From: Arundinibacter roseus | Lineage (GTDB): Bacteria > Bacteroidota > Bacteroidia > Cytophagales > Spirosomataceae | Assembly: GCF_004348825.1 (NCBI RefSeq) | Contig: NZ_SMJU01000009.1 | Coordinates: forward strand, 202,114 to 266,113 | Reading direction: 5' to 3' | Length of the DNA: 64,000 nt | Program-made: the position numbers and the translations under genes | Shown here: positions 18,799 to 27,845 of the stretch, piece after piece | Layout: every line of letters starts with the position of its first letter | Position numbering within the stretch: the stretch's first letter is position 1 | The notes under the pieces: generated by a model | Told to the model about the DNA's origin: nothing | Database searches by the model: none | The model's input: the letters and a program-made list of their open reading frames with translations, nothing else

Positions 18799-20337
18799 CT
18801 ATTTCTTGCTAACTGACTGATACTGTTTCCAGTCTCCACTTTTAATATATGCCATGTATTTGGCTGCTTCACTTTTCACTACCGGAAGCAGGAAGAATAA
18901 GCCGATCAGGTTGGGAACAGACATGGCAAAAATCATGGCATCTGAGAAATCAGTTACGGCTCCAAGGCTTGCTGCGGCGCCCACTACCACAAAAATGCAG
19001 AAAAGAACTTTGTACAACATGTCGTTAAGTTTTGTTTTACCAAACAAAAACAACCACGCCTGCAAGCCATAGTAAGACCAGGAGATCATGGTCGAGAAGG
19101 CAAACATGACAACCGTTACCGTGAGCACGTAGGGAAACCAGGGAATTACCGTCGCAAACGACTGCGAGGTGATTTCTACCCCGCCCATTGCGCCTGCGTT
19201 GTCATAATCGCCGGTGATGACCACTACCACGGCCGTCATCGTACAAATAATAACCGTATCAATAAAGGGTTCGAGCAATGCCACGATGCCTTCACTTGCC
19301 GGAAAATCAGTCTTAACTGCCGAATGCGCAATTGCTGCTGAGCCTACGCCCGCTTCGTTGGAAAACGCCGCCCGGCGAAAACCCTGCACAAGAACTCCTA
19401 CAAAACCACCCGCAACGGCAATTGGCGAGAACGCTTCTCCAAAAATTTTACCCAACGTAGCGGGCAGGTTAGCGGCATTCACAATAATGACGACCAAAGA
19501 AGCCAGGATGTAAATTCCGCACATAAACGGAACAATTTTTTCGGTAACCGCGCCAATGCGTTTGATTCCGCCAATAATCACGAGGGCAACCATACCCGCC
19601 ATAAATAGGCCAAAGATAGTTCCGGCGGAGGTAGACGTACTGCCGGTCATATCCAAAAACTGCTTGGCAGCCTGGTTAGACTGAAACATATTGCCGCCGC
19701 CAAATGAACCACCAACGCACATGATTGCAAAAAAGACAGCCAGTACTTTTCCCAGTTTTGCCTGCCCTTTTTCCTTTAAACCTTTGGTCAGGTAGTACAT
19801 AGGACCGCCGTAAACCTTGCCATCTGCGCCAATTTCACGGTATTTTACACCTAAGGTACATTCTACAAATTTGGATGACATGCCCAAAAGTCCCGCAAGG
19901 ATCATCCAAAATGTAGCACCCGGACCACCCAGTGAAATTGCGATAGCAACACCGGCAATGTTTCCAAGGCCTACTGTACCCGACACCGCAGCCGTAAGTG
20001 CCTGAAAGTGAGAAACCTCACCAGCGTCATTGGGGTCGCTGTATGTACCTTTTACCGTTTGAATGGCAGTGCCAAAACCCCGGATATTGATAAATTTAAA
20101 ATAAATGGTGAAGAAGGTCGCTGAGCACAGCAGGAAAATAATCACCAAAGGCATGTTGGTAGTTGCTTCGGCGCCTAATTGAACGGAGTAAAATACAACG
20201 CCGCTGACCCAATCGGTGGCGGGCTGCACCATGTCATTGATTTTTTTGTCGAGCCCACCTTCTGCCGCCTGGGCAAATGTGGAGCTGCCTGATAAAGAGG
20301 CAAGAAATAAAGTTAAAAGAGAAGAAAGTCTTTTCAT
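18799..20337 (-). CDS. Sodium:alanine (AGCS) symporter family protein
   Basis: Inner-membrane Na+/amino-acid symporter of 512 aa with about 10-11 hydrophobic segments. Characteristic AGCS stretches include [20 protein letters not shown] and the [16 protein letters not shown] motif near residue 330. The protein has an N-terminal signal-like segment ([20 protein letters not shown]) followed by a periplasmic portion before the first membrane helix, common in Bacteroidota members. Substrate is probably alanine or glycine. ATG start. Confidence 0.92.
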   Translation of the reverse strand: MKRLSSLLTLFLASLSGSSTFAQAAEGGLDKKINDMVQPATDWVSGVVFYSVQLGAEATTNMPLVIIFLLCSATFFTIYFKFINIRGFGTAIQTVKGTYSDPNDAGEVSHFQALTAAVSGTVGLGNIAGVAIAISLGGPGATFWMILAGLLGMSSKFVECTLGVKYREIGADGKVYGGPMYYLTKGLKEKGQAKLGKVLAVFFAIMCVGGSFGGGNMFQSNQAAKQFLDMTGSTSTSAGTIFGLFMAGMVALVIIGGIKRIGAVTEKIVPFMCGIYILASLVVIIVNAANLPATLGKIFGEAFSPIAVAGGFVGVLVQGFRRAAFSNEAGVGSAAIAHSAVKTDFPASEGIVALLEPFIDTVIICTMTAVVVVITGDYDNAGAMGGVEITSQSFATVIPWFPYVLTVTVVMFAFSTMISWSYYGLQAWLFLFGKTKLNDMLYKVLFCIFVVVGAAASLGAVTDFSDAMIFAMSVPNLIGLFFLLPVVKSEAAKYMAYIKSGDWKQYQSVSKK

Positions 20338-20432
20338 ACAGCGGGCTTGTTGAATGAATGGTTAATGGTTTTAATTAGAAAATATTATTTGGCTATAAAA
20401 TGCTAAACTACTATAAAATTTCCCAAATAAAC

Positions 20433-20473
20433 AACAAAGAGCCCGAGGTGTAGAATACCTCGGGCTCTTTGTT
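20433..20473 (-). terminator. Strong intrinsic terminator between the two transporter genes
   Basis: Perfect 17-bp inverted repeat (20433-20449 and 20457-20473, loop 7). It lies 15 bases past the stop of the APC transporter gene on the minus strand and separates it from the AGCS gene. Confidence 0.85.
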
Positions 20474-20487
20474 ACTATTTTGCAAAC

Positions 20488-21945
20488 TTAGTTATCTTCC
20501 TGATTAAGTTTACTATGCTTTTTCCCATAAAGGAAATAGATGGCCAGGCCAAGTGCCAGCCAAAGGGCTAGTCGATACCAGCTTTCCAGCGGAAGAGAGC
20601 TCATCAGATACACACAAATTCCGATGCCCATGATGGGCACGAACGGCACGAGCGGTGTCTTGAACGCACGGTGTAGGTGAGGCATGCGAATTCGCATAAG
20701 CCATACACCTGCGCAAACAAGGCAGAATGCAAACAGTGTACCAATGCTTACCATATGGCCTAGGTCACTCACGGGCACAAAACCAGCAAACAAGCTTACA
20801 AAGACCAGAAAAAACAAGTTCGTTTTCCAGGGCGTATGATATTTTTTGTGAATGACACTAAAAAATGGTGGTAGCAATCCATCCTTACTCATGGTATAAA
20901 AAACCCGGCTTTGCCCCAGCAACATTACGAGCATCACGGAGGTATAGCCAGCCAGAATAGCCAGAATCAGACCGGTTTGTAAAAAATCATAGCCCGTTTT
21001 AGCAAAAGCAGTTGCAGCGGGTTTGGCGTCGTTCACAAATTCGGTGTAGTTGACAAGACCCGTCATGACGTGAGCAAAGAGTACGTATAGGATTGTGCAG
21101 ATAATCAAAGAACCGAGAATACCGATGGGCATATCGCGCTGCGGATTTTTTGCTTCCTGAGCCGCCGTAGAAACCGCATCAAAACCAATGAAGGCAAAGA
21201 AAACTACCGCTGCACCACGGGCAATCCCCGACCAGCCAAAGTGCCCATAACTTCCAGTGTTTTCAGGAATGTAGGGTGTGTAGTTTACTGGATCAATGTG
21301 GCTCCATCCCAGGGCTATAAATACCAGGACGACAAGGATTTTCACTATCACAAGTACATTATTCATCAGCGCTGAGCCCTGCGTTCCGCGAATCAACAGG
21401 AGCGAAAGTAAACCTACGATCAGAATGGCGGGGAGGTTAATGAGGCCGCCTTCTACGACAGTTCCATCGCTCAGTTTGACTACCTCAAAGGGTGAGCAGA
21501 CCAACTCTACGGGAAGGTGAATGCCAAAACCACTCAGGAATTCGAGCAAATAGCGCGACCAGCTCACGGCAACCGTAGCGGCACCCAATGCGTATTCAAG
21601 CACGAGATCCCAGCCAATGATCCAGGCCACAAATTCTCCCATGGTAGCATACGAATAGGTGTAGGCACTTCCGGCAATAGGGATCATGGAGGCGAATTCG
21701 GCATAGCAAAGCCCGGCAAAAGCACAACCAAAGGCGGCCAATACAAAGGAGATGGTCACCGCAGGGCCGGCATGCTCAGCAGCGGCAATACCTGTGAGGG
21801 AAAATAGTCCGGCACCAATTATTGCCCCGATTCCGAGTGCTACCAAACTTGTGGCGCTCAACGTACGTTTTAGCTGATTTCCTTCATCAGAAGATTCAGC
21901 CATTAGCTTGTCCAGCGGCTTTTTTATCCAAAGTTGATTTGCCAT
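20488..21945 (-). CDS. APC-superfamily amino acid permease (cationic amino acid transporter type)
   Basis: Inner-membrane permease of 485 aa, about 12 hydrophobic segments. The first helix carries the APC motif LGIGAIIGAGLFSLTGIAA and helix 6 the region FFAFIGFDAVSTAAQEAKNP, both typical of the CAT/YfnA group. The N-terminal segment MANQLWIKKPLDKLMAESSD matches bacterial members. Substrate is probably a basic or neutral amino acid; exact specificity is not visible. Stands as its own unit with a strong terminator. Confidence 0.9.
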   Translation of the reverse strand: MANQLWIKKPLDKLMAESSDEGNQLKRTLSATSLVALGIGAIIGAGLFSLTGIAAAEHAGPAVTISFVLAAFGCAFAGLCYAEFASMIPIAGSAYTYSYATMGEFVAWIIGWDLVLEYALGAATVAVSWSRYLLEFLSGFGIHLPVELVCSPFEVVKLSDGTVVEGGLINLPAILIVGLLSLLLIRGTQGSALMNNVLVIVKILVVLVFIALGWSHIDPVNYTPYIPENTGSYGHFGWSGIARGAAVVFFAFIGFDAVSTAAQEAKNPQRDMPIGILGSLIICTILYVLFAHVMTGLVNYTEFVNDAKPAATAFAKTGYDFLQTGLILAILAGYTSVMLVMLLGQSRVFYTMSKDGLLPPFFSVIHKKYHTPWKTNLFFLVFVSLFAGFVPVSDLGHMVSIGTLFAFCLVCAGVWLMRIRMPHLHRAFKTPLVPFVPIMGIGICVYLMSSLPLESWYRLALWLALGLAIYFLYGKKHSKLNQEDN

Positions 21946-22020
21946 TGTAGAGTTTTTTGTAAAAAAATCAGATTTGGTTGAATTACTAAACTACGATAAA
22001 AATCGGGATATGGAATTTGT

Positions 22021-22060
22021 AAAAAAAAAGAGGGAGGAAAACATACTGTTCCCCTCCCTC
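22021..22060 (-). terminator. Intrinsic terminator of secDF
   Basis: 8-bp G/C-rich stem (22030-22037 and 22053-22060). On the minus strand it is followed by nine T residues (complement of 22021-22029). It lies 15 bases past the secDF stop. Confidence 0.85.
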
Positions 22061-22075
22061 CGATTCTATTGAAAA

Positions 22076-25054
22076 TTACGCTTTGGCTGCTTTTCCTTTT
22101 TTGATCACAGGCGCAGTGGTTTCCTCTACCACAACCGGTGCCGGATTTTTGAGGTACTCACGCTGCAAAGTATCTACAACGATAGGCGCCGCAATAAACA
22201 GCGAAGAATAGGTACCTACAACCACACCAATCAGCATGGAGAACGTAAATCCACGAATGACTTCGCCACCAAAAATCAACAGAACGATCAGTACCAGAAT
22301 GGTAGAAATACCCGTCACGGCAGTTCGGCTCAGCGTACTGTTCAGAGCGTTGTTGATAATGGTAGGAATGCTTTCTTTTTTCCCGCCTTTCTCGTTCAGA
22401 TATTCACGAATACGGTCAAAAATAACTACGGTATCGTTCATTGAATATCCCATGATGGTTAGAACAGAACCGATAAATGCCTGATCAATATCCAATGAGA
22501 AAGGCAACCAACCATTGAAAAGGGAGAAGATGGCCAATAGCACAACCACATCGTGGAAAAGTGCAGCGACGGCACCATAACTAAATGCCACGCGCCGGAA
22601 ACGAATGAAGATGTACGCAAAGTTGACCGCTACGGCGAGTAAAATAGCCCAAATAGCCGAGATCATGGTGTCATACGCAATTGTTGGTCCTACTTTGGCT
22701 GAGCTTACAATTTGAGCGCTGTTTCCAGTGATTTTTGCAGCACCCGCCATAATTTTAGCCTCCGCTGTTTTGTCGGCATCGGGAGATGTGTCGTCAATCA
22801 AATAGGCCGTAGTAACTTTCACCTGATCAAATCCACCGAAGGTTTTTACCTCAGGAGTAGAGCCAAGCGTTTCGGCCATTGCGCTACGTACATCGTCTGT
22901 ATTTACACTTTTCTCAAAGCGAACCACGTACGAACGTCCGCCTTTGAAATCAATACCTAAACCAAAACCTTTGAAAATAAAGGAGCCAACTCCAATTGCC
23001 AGAATAATTCCGGAAATGATATAGAAACGCTTACGTTGGGTAACAAAGTCAAAGTTGGTATCCTTGAACCAGTTCTTGGTCAATCCTGAATAGAATTTCA
23101 AGGATTTGCCACTTTTTACCTGCGCTTCCAGCAGCAGACGTGTGATGAATATGGCTGCAAAAAGTGAGGTCAAAAGACCAATCACGAGGGTCGTTGCAAA
23201 ACCAAGTACCAGTCCGGTACCGAAAATAAACAGAATAATCCCTGTCAAAAGCGTCGTAACGTTGGAGTCAATAATAGCTGAGAGAGCGCTCTTGAAACCA
23301 TCAGTAACCGCCTGTCCAAAGGGTTTGCCTTTTTCCAGTTCAATTTTTATTCCTTCATAAATCAGTACGTTTGCATCCACCGACATACCGATCGTCAGTA
23401 CGATACCAGCAATACCCGACAACGTCAATACAGCGCCCAAGGAAGCCATAACGCCCATTAGGAAGAACAAGTTGACGAACAGGGCGATGTCGGCAATCCA
23501 GCCGGCGCGGCTATAATAAGCGACCATAAATACCAATACCACAATCAGACCCACGAGCGAAGACAGGATACCGGCCGTTACGGCTTCTGAACCCAATGTA
23601 GAACCTACCACAGCTTCTTCCACAATATTGGTTGGTGCGGGTAGCTTACCGGCTTTCAGTACGTTCGCCATGTCTTTGGTTTCTTCTACGGTAAAACTTC
23701 CTGAAATGCTGGAATTACCGTTTGGAATTTCGCCATTTACATTTGGCGCAGTATACACCTGATTGTCCAGGATAATAGCAATCTGCCGACCAACATTATT
23801 GGCAGTGAGCGTCCGCCACTTGCGGGCGCCTTCGCCGTTCATGCGCATGCTTACTTCGGGGCGTCCGCGTTCGTCATAATCGTTGGTAGCGTCTACAATC
23901 ACATCGCCTTCGAGGGGAGCTTTACCGTTGGTTTTTTTGATAAAATAAAGCGCCAGAATCTGCTGACCGTCATTCGCATCAATTCCTTTACGATCCCACA
24001 TAAAAACCAGATCCGACGGAAAAAACGAACGTACTTCGGCCCGACGCAGAATTTCTCCCGCCCGGCCGGTATCTTTCAAATAAACACCCAAGCCTTGTGG
24101 AAGCGGTACAAACAGGTTCGTCAAGGCAGCGGTTTGAGCAGCTAAAGCAGACGTATCGGCCTGAGCAGAATCAGCCCGCTGTGCCAGCTGAGCTTCCAGG
24201 CTGCTGGCAGCAGCAGGTTTGGTGGTGTCGGCAGCAGCAGAAGGTGTAGCAGGTGCGGCAGCTTTGGTGGCAGCTTCTTCGCGGGTCAGGTAAAGACCAA
24301 GCTGATCCAATGCGGGCGCAATTTCATTGGTATTATACACTTCGGCAAACTCCAATTTGGCGGCTCCCGAAAGCAGGCGACGCACACGCTCAGGGTTATC
24401 AACACCGGGAAGCTCTACCAAAATCTGATTCTTGCCGGGAAGGCGTTGCAGGTTAGGGTTCGTTACACCGAACTTATCAACCCGTGCCTGAATAATCTTG
24501 AAGGCACGATCAATCGCATTTTCTACTTCTTCATTCAAAAGACCAACTACCTCTGTGTCCGAAGAATTACTGTTTATTTTACCCCGGTTTGCACTATTGG
24601 CAAATACACTCGCCAGGCTCGTATTGGGTGCTGCTTGTTTATAAGCGCTCACAAACAGGTTTACAAAACTGCTTTGGCTACTTTTTTGAGCTTCCTCGGC
24701 ATCTTTAATTGCTTTCTGAAACTGCGCGCTGCGAGCATTACCACCGGCAAGCCCTTTCAGGATATCAGCAGGTGCTACTTCAAGTACCACGTGCATACCA
24801 CCCTGAAGGTCAAGTCCAAGGCCTAACTCCCGCTCCATTACTTCCTGAAGCGTATGACCCAGGTATACATCTTCACGCCACAGCGAGTCGATATAGCTTT
24901 GTTTTTTGATGTAATCTACCTTTCCGTCGGCAGAGGTGGCATAGGTTTCCGCATCGGCTTTTACCTTGCGGGCAACGAATGAAAAGGACAGGTAGTAGAT
25001 GCTGATAAGCGCCAAAACTACCGCCAGAGTGATTATTCCGGATTTGTTACGCAT
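22076..25054 (-). CDS. secDF: Protein translocase fused SecDF subunit
   Basis: Single-chain SecDF of 992 aa; SecD spans about 1-650 and SecF about 680-960. The SecD signature LGLDLQGGMHVVLEV, the transmembrane motif GMSVDANVLIYEGIKIELEKG and the SecF motif GYSMNDTVVIFDRIREYLNEKG are present. The protein uses the proton gradient to assist export through SecYEG. A low-complexity Ala/Thr insert (about 265-310) lies in the first periplasmic region. Fusion of SecD and SecF is normal for Bacteroidota. ATG start with an immediate membrane helix. Confidence 0.96.
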   Translation of the reverse strand: MRNKSGIITLAVVLALISIYYLSFSFVARKVKADAETYATSADGKVDYIKKQSYIDSLWREDVYLGHTLQEVMERELGLGLDLQGGMHVVLEVAPADILKGLAGGNARSAQFQKAIKDAEEAQKSSQSSFVNLFVSAYKQAAPNTSLASVFANSANRGKINSNSSDTEVVGLLNEEVENAIDRAFKIIQARVDKFGVTNPNLQRLPGKNQILVELPGVDNPERVRRLLSGAAKLEFAEVYNTNEIAPALDQLGLYLTREEAATKAAAPATPSAAADTTKPAAASSLEAQLAQRADSAQADTSALAAQTAALTNLFVPLPQGLGVYLKDTGRAGEILRRAEVRSFFPSDLVFMWDRKGIDANDGQQILALYFIKKTNGKAPLEGDVIVDATNDYDERGRPEVSMRMNGEGARKWRTLTANNVGRQIAIILDNQVYTAPNVNGEIPNGNSSISGSFTVEETKDMANVLKAGKLPAPTNIVEEAVVGSTLGSEAVTAGILSSLVGLIVVLVFMVAYYSRAGWIADIALFVNLFFLMGVMASLGAVLTLSGIAGIVLTIGMSVDANVLIYEGIKIELEKGKPFGQAVTDGFKSALSAIIDSNVTTLLTGIILFIFGTGLVLGFATTLVIGLLTSLFAAIFITRLLLEAQVKSGKSLKFYSGLTKNWFKDTNFDFVTQRKRFYIISGIILAIGVGSFIFKGFGLGIDFKGGRSYVVRFEKSVNTDDVRSAMAETLGSTPEVKTFGGFDQVKVTTAYLIDDTSPDADKTAEAKIMAGAAKITGNSAQIVSSAKVGPTIAYDTMISAIWAILLAVAVNFAYIFIRFRRVAFSYGAVAALFHDVVVLLAIFSLFNGWLPFSLDIDQAFIGSVLTIMGYSMNDTVVIFDRIREYLNEKGGKKESIPTIINNALNSTLSRTAVTGISTILVLIVLLIFGGEVIRGFTFSMLIGVVVGTYSSLFIAAPIVVDTLQREYLKNPAPVVVEETTAPVIKKGKAAKA

Positions 25055-25208
25055 GAATGAAAAAAATGTTTAGAACTAAAAAGTGACGTTTGAATAAAGA
25101 ATAACGTTTTTCTCGATGAGGTAAAAACAGAGAAATAGACAAGAATTTTTCAATTCTATATTCATAAAAAAACTGCAAAACTCATCGAAAACGTGCCTGA
25201 ATCAGGCC

Positions 25209-25625
25209 TCAGGGGGCATTGGGCGCAATGTGATGCCCAAAAACGTACTGGAAGTAGGAGAAATAATAAAAAGGAGTTCGGCACGAGAGAGGTACCTTTA
25301 TTTTTTCTTCAAAACTATACTGGAATACATGCGTAAGAACAAACAGCGACTTGGCAAAGTCAAAAGAAAGAGCCGGAATCACAACTGCATGTAACGACAA
25401 TTCACTAACCGTTACGGGTGCTTCGGAAGAAGTGTTTTTGGTCGTTTGTTCCGTTTTATCTTTCTCAATTACCCGGGAAGGTACTGTCCATGACTTTCCT
25501 GCAACTGCCACAATGAGCATAAGGGCAGCCAGTAAGCTGCTCATTAGCTGAGAGATATGTTGTGGTTTTGCGTGCAAATCGGTTTTGTTTTTGGTAAACG
25601 GATCGCAAAGTTTATGCCAAAACAT
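25209..25625 (-). CDS. Hypothetical membrane or secreted protein (138 aa)
   Basis: Small protein with one hydrophobic segment (about residues 28-43, SSLLAALMLIVAVAG) followed by a polar Thr/Ser/Lys linker and a hydrophobic/aromatic C-terminal half (LFVLTHVFQYSFEE, FYYFSYFQYVFG). A later start at the Met before SSLLAALML would turn the hydrophobic stretch into a signal peptide. I recognise no family. It lies upstream of secDF on the same strand with a gap of about 150 bases. Confidence 0.55.
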   Translation of the reverse strand: MFWHKLCDPFTKNKTDLHAKPQHISQLMSSLLAALMLIVAVAGKSWTVPSRVIEKDKTEQTTKNTSSEAPVTVSELSLHAVVIPALSFDFAKSLFVLTHVFQYSFEEKIKVPLSCRTPFYYFSYFQYVFGHHIAPNAP

Positions 25626-25713
25626 GAAAATTACAAGTATTCGTACTTTTTATCCATTTTATATCTGTGAATGTCAGCGGGCTAGCGGCCTGTTTAGCGC
25701 TGTAATTACACCA

Positions 25714-25749
25714 AAAAACGCCGTCAGTTATATATCTGACGGCGTTTTT
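25714..25749 (-). terminator. Intrinsic terminator after the haloperoxidase-family gene
   Basis: Perfect 14-bp stem (25714-25727 and 25736-25749, loop 8) whose arms end in A5/T5 runs. It lies 18 bases beyond the stop of the minus-strand gene and may also work on the plus strand. Confidence 0.88.
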
Positions 25750-25767
25750 GTTAGTATTTATTTATGA

Positions 25768-27564
25768 CTATATCCGAATGGTCGTCCCGTCAAAGAGCGG
25801 TACGTTCATGCTGAAATTTTCGCCATATTGAAGTTTTTGTTCTTCCAGAATACCAAGTGCAATTTGCTCGCCAAGCCGCAATGACTCCAATTGATCGCTA
25901 TACCAATGCACACCGGCCCAATTTCGACCAAAGGCGATATTGGCAGCTAGTTTATTTAATTCGCCTTCTACGGTATACCGACCCAAATTTGCTGCGTCCG
26001 GAATAAGATTCCGTCCCTGTGGGCTTGGAACATACGCAAAAGGCAAAATAGAACCTTCGTCAAAGAATGCTTTCAGGATCGTCACACAGGCTCCCGCTAC
26101 TGTGGCATGTCCTGAACCATAGGAAGGATGCATGGGGCTTCCTTCAACAAATGGCATTGGCAGCAGCCATGAGTCAGGCGAACCTTCAGGATTTTGAGCG
26201 GCATTATGTTGCCTTACACGGTTTAGAAGATCCGCACCTAGTTTAGCGTTAATTTTTTCAAAAGGTTCAAGATCCATCCCTTGTCCACTTTTAAATCGAT
26301 GAACCCAGCCTGCAATTTGTTCTGGTCGGGCTCTGCGGTGCACATTGAACTTCTGATAACGAACGGCTTTCAGCGCACGTGTGGCTACTTCTGACACAAG
26401 ATTAAGAATATGCGGGCCACCAAATGTAGCAAAACCTGTTTGTGCGTCAATACTATCTACATTACGAAAGGGTACACCTGGGTCAAAAGGAATTCCGTTG
26501 TTCAGCAGGATCAGGCAGGCATTAAAATAAGCCTGATGCAAGGCATCGTAGTGCACATAGGTGGCCAAATCACGAGGTGTTATAATGAAACGATACCCAA
26601 CTTCACGATCAATGTTATTATCATTTTCGACGGGCACATACTTTTCCAATCCACGCAAATCTGCTCCATTTTGCACATCTAGCCAATGCTCCCAGGTGGT
26701 CATATAATCTACACCCGGACTGGCAATTCGTACGCGCTGATCATTGATACAGCTCCCAAACCGGATAAGTCCCTGCGCTTCCGAAAACGAGTTGGGTTCG
26801 TTACCAAGTGCCTTGTTGCCTACATACAAAAACTGTGAAATATGGAAGCCTATGTCGTCTCCTTTTATATTCCCTCTAAAAATGGTATTTCCATCAAAAG
26901 CAATAGGCCCACCACCTGCAAAATACCCCCGCTTACGGTTTTGCTCATAGGCATGTAAGCCACTTTCCGCTGGATTTGCCAGCCACGGTAACTGATTGAG
27001 GTGCGCAATAGCGGCCTGTATAGTAGCATTACCGCTAAACTGATCGAAGCGGATATCCCGACACAAGGCCATCCAGTATATTTCGGCCAATTCAGACACA
27101 AGTTCATCACTTTCAAGTGCTGGCGCCGGCGGAATACACACAGCTTGAGCATCAGGGCCTTGCAAATCATGAGTAAGGCCAGAAGCCATGCTCTCCCATG
27201 CTCGGATAGTAGCGGGACGTCCTTCCCCATTTGCATTCTGTGCTACCGGAGAAAGCCACGCAACGTTTTCATTAAGCGGTAAATTCCGAATCAATTCCAG
27301 ATCGCCCGAATCAGCTGCACGGATGAAGGCAGCAAAGTCTTCGGCATTTTTTACAATCCCATTTTCTCCATGTTCCAGCCCTTTTGTAAAACTATTAATC
27401 AGGCTTGGGCCTAAATCTTTGACAAATGTACCATCGGCCATGCGCTCAGTCACGCGGTATTTGTTTTCGTCGCCGTTGTTTACGTGGCGTTGGTGCGGGC
27501 GGTTATATGCCATGTCTGCGGCAGCATACCGAACTTTTTTTGCTTGTTCTCTGCGGTAATTCAT
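25768..27564 (-). CDS. Vanadium-dependent haloperoxidase family protein (PAP2 superfamily)
   Basis: Protein of 598 aa with the vanadate/phosphate-binding residues of vanadium haloperoxidases in order: Lys405 and Arg413-Pro in KFNVHRRARP, Ser484-Gly-His486 in YGSGHATVAG, and Arg547 with His553 in FGRNWAGVH. His486 is the acid-base residue position and His553 the vanadate ligand. The length and SGH context fit the bromoperoxidase-type branch rather than small lipid phosphatases. No signal peptide is visible. The expected role is oxidation of halide with peroxide, but phosphatase activity is possible. Monocistronic. Confidence 0.85.
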   Translation of the reverse strand: MNYRREQAKKVRYAAADMAYNRPHQRHVNNGDENKYRVTERMADGTFVKDLGPSLINSFTKGLEHGENGIVKNAEDFAAFIRAADSGDLELIRNLPLNENVAWLSPVAQNANGEGRPATIRAWESMASGLTHDLQGPDAQAVCIPPAPALESDELVSELAEIYWMALCRDIRFDQFSGNATIQAAIAHLNQLPWLANPAESGLHAYEQNRKRGYFAGGGPIAFDGNTIFRGNIKGDDIGFHISQFLYVGNKALGNEPNSFSEAQGLIRFGSCINDQRVRIASPGVDYMTTWEHWLDVQNGADLRGLEKYVPVENDNNIDREVGYRFIITPRDLATYVHYDALHQAYFNACLILLNNGIPFDPGVPFRNVDSIDAQTGFATFGGPHILNLVSEVATRALKAVRYQKFNVHRRARPEQIAGWVHRFKSGQGMDLEPFEKINAKLGADLLNRVRQHNAAQNPEGSPDSWLLPMPFVEGSPMHPSYGSGHATVAGACVTILKAFFDEGSILPFAYVPSPQGRNLIPDAANLGRYTVEGELNKLAANIAFGRNWAGVHWYSDQLESLRLGEQIALGILEEQKLQYGENFSMNVPLFDGTTIRI

Positions 27565-27783
27565 GAAATGAAAGGGTCTTTTAAGGTTTAAAAAAAAGTA
27601 AAGACCCGGCGGAGGAGAATTACAAGAGGTCTATCCTCCGGTCAGGTACAGGTTAGTCGAAAAGAAGTCATAAGCAGAAACAACAAAAGTTAATTGATCA
27701 GACACTATTTGATCGAGTGGTCATATTCAAATAGGAAATCCTGTTTTCAACCTGATGTAGAAATGTGTATAAAAAGCTTTGGC

Positions 27784-27791
27784 TACTTTTG
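27784..27791 (+). promoter_or_regulatory. Bacteroidota -7 box upstream of the SNF2 gene
   Basis: tacttttg matches the Bacteroidota -7 consensus TAnnTTTG exactly, 54 bases before the ATG at 27846. No good -33 TTTG is seen at the usual distance. Its position inside the longer open frame supports the downstream start codon. Confidence 0.45.
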
Positions 27792-27845
27792 CAGATTCAA
27801 ACGTTGATATACCATCAGCATTTATTAGTAGAATTTCGGACTTTC

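Noticed and set aside
27574..27735. Short inverted repeats between the haloperoxidase and SNF2 genes (8, 7 and 8 bp arms)
   Set aside because: Several weak stems occur by chance in such a stretch; none has a U-tract or known operator form.
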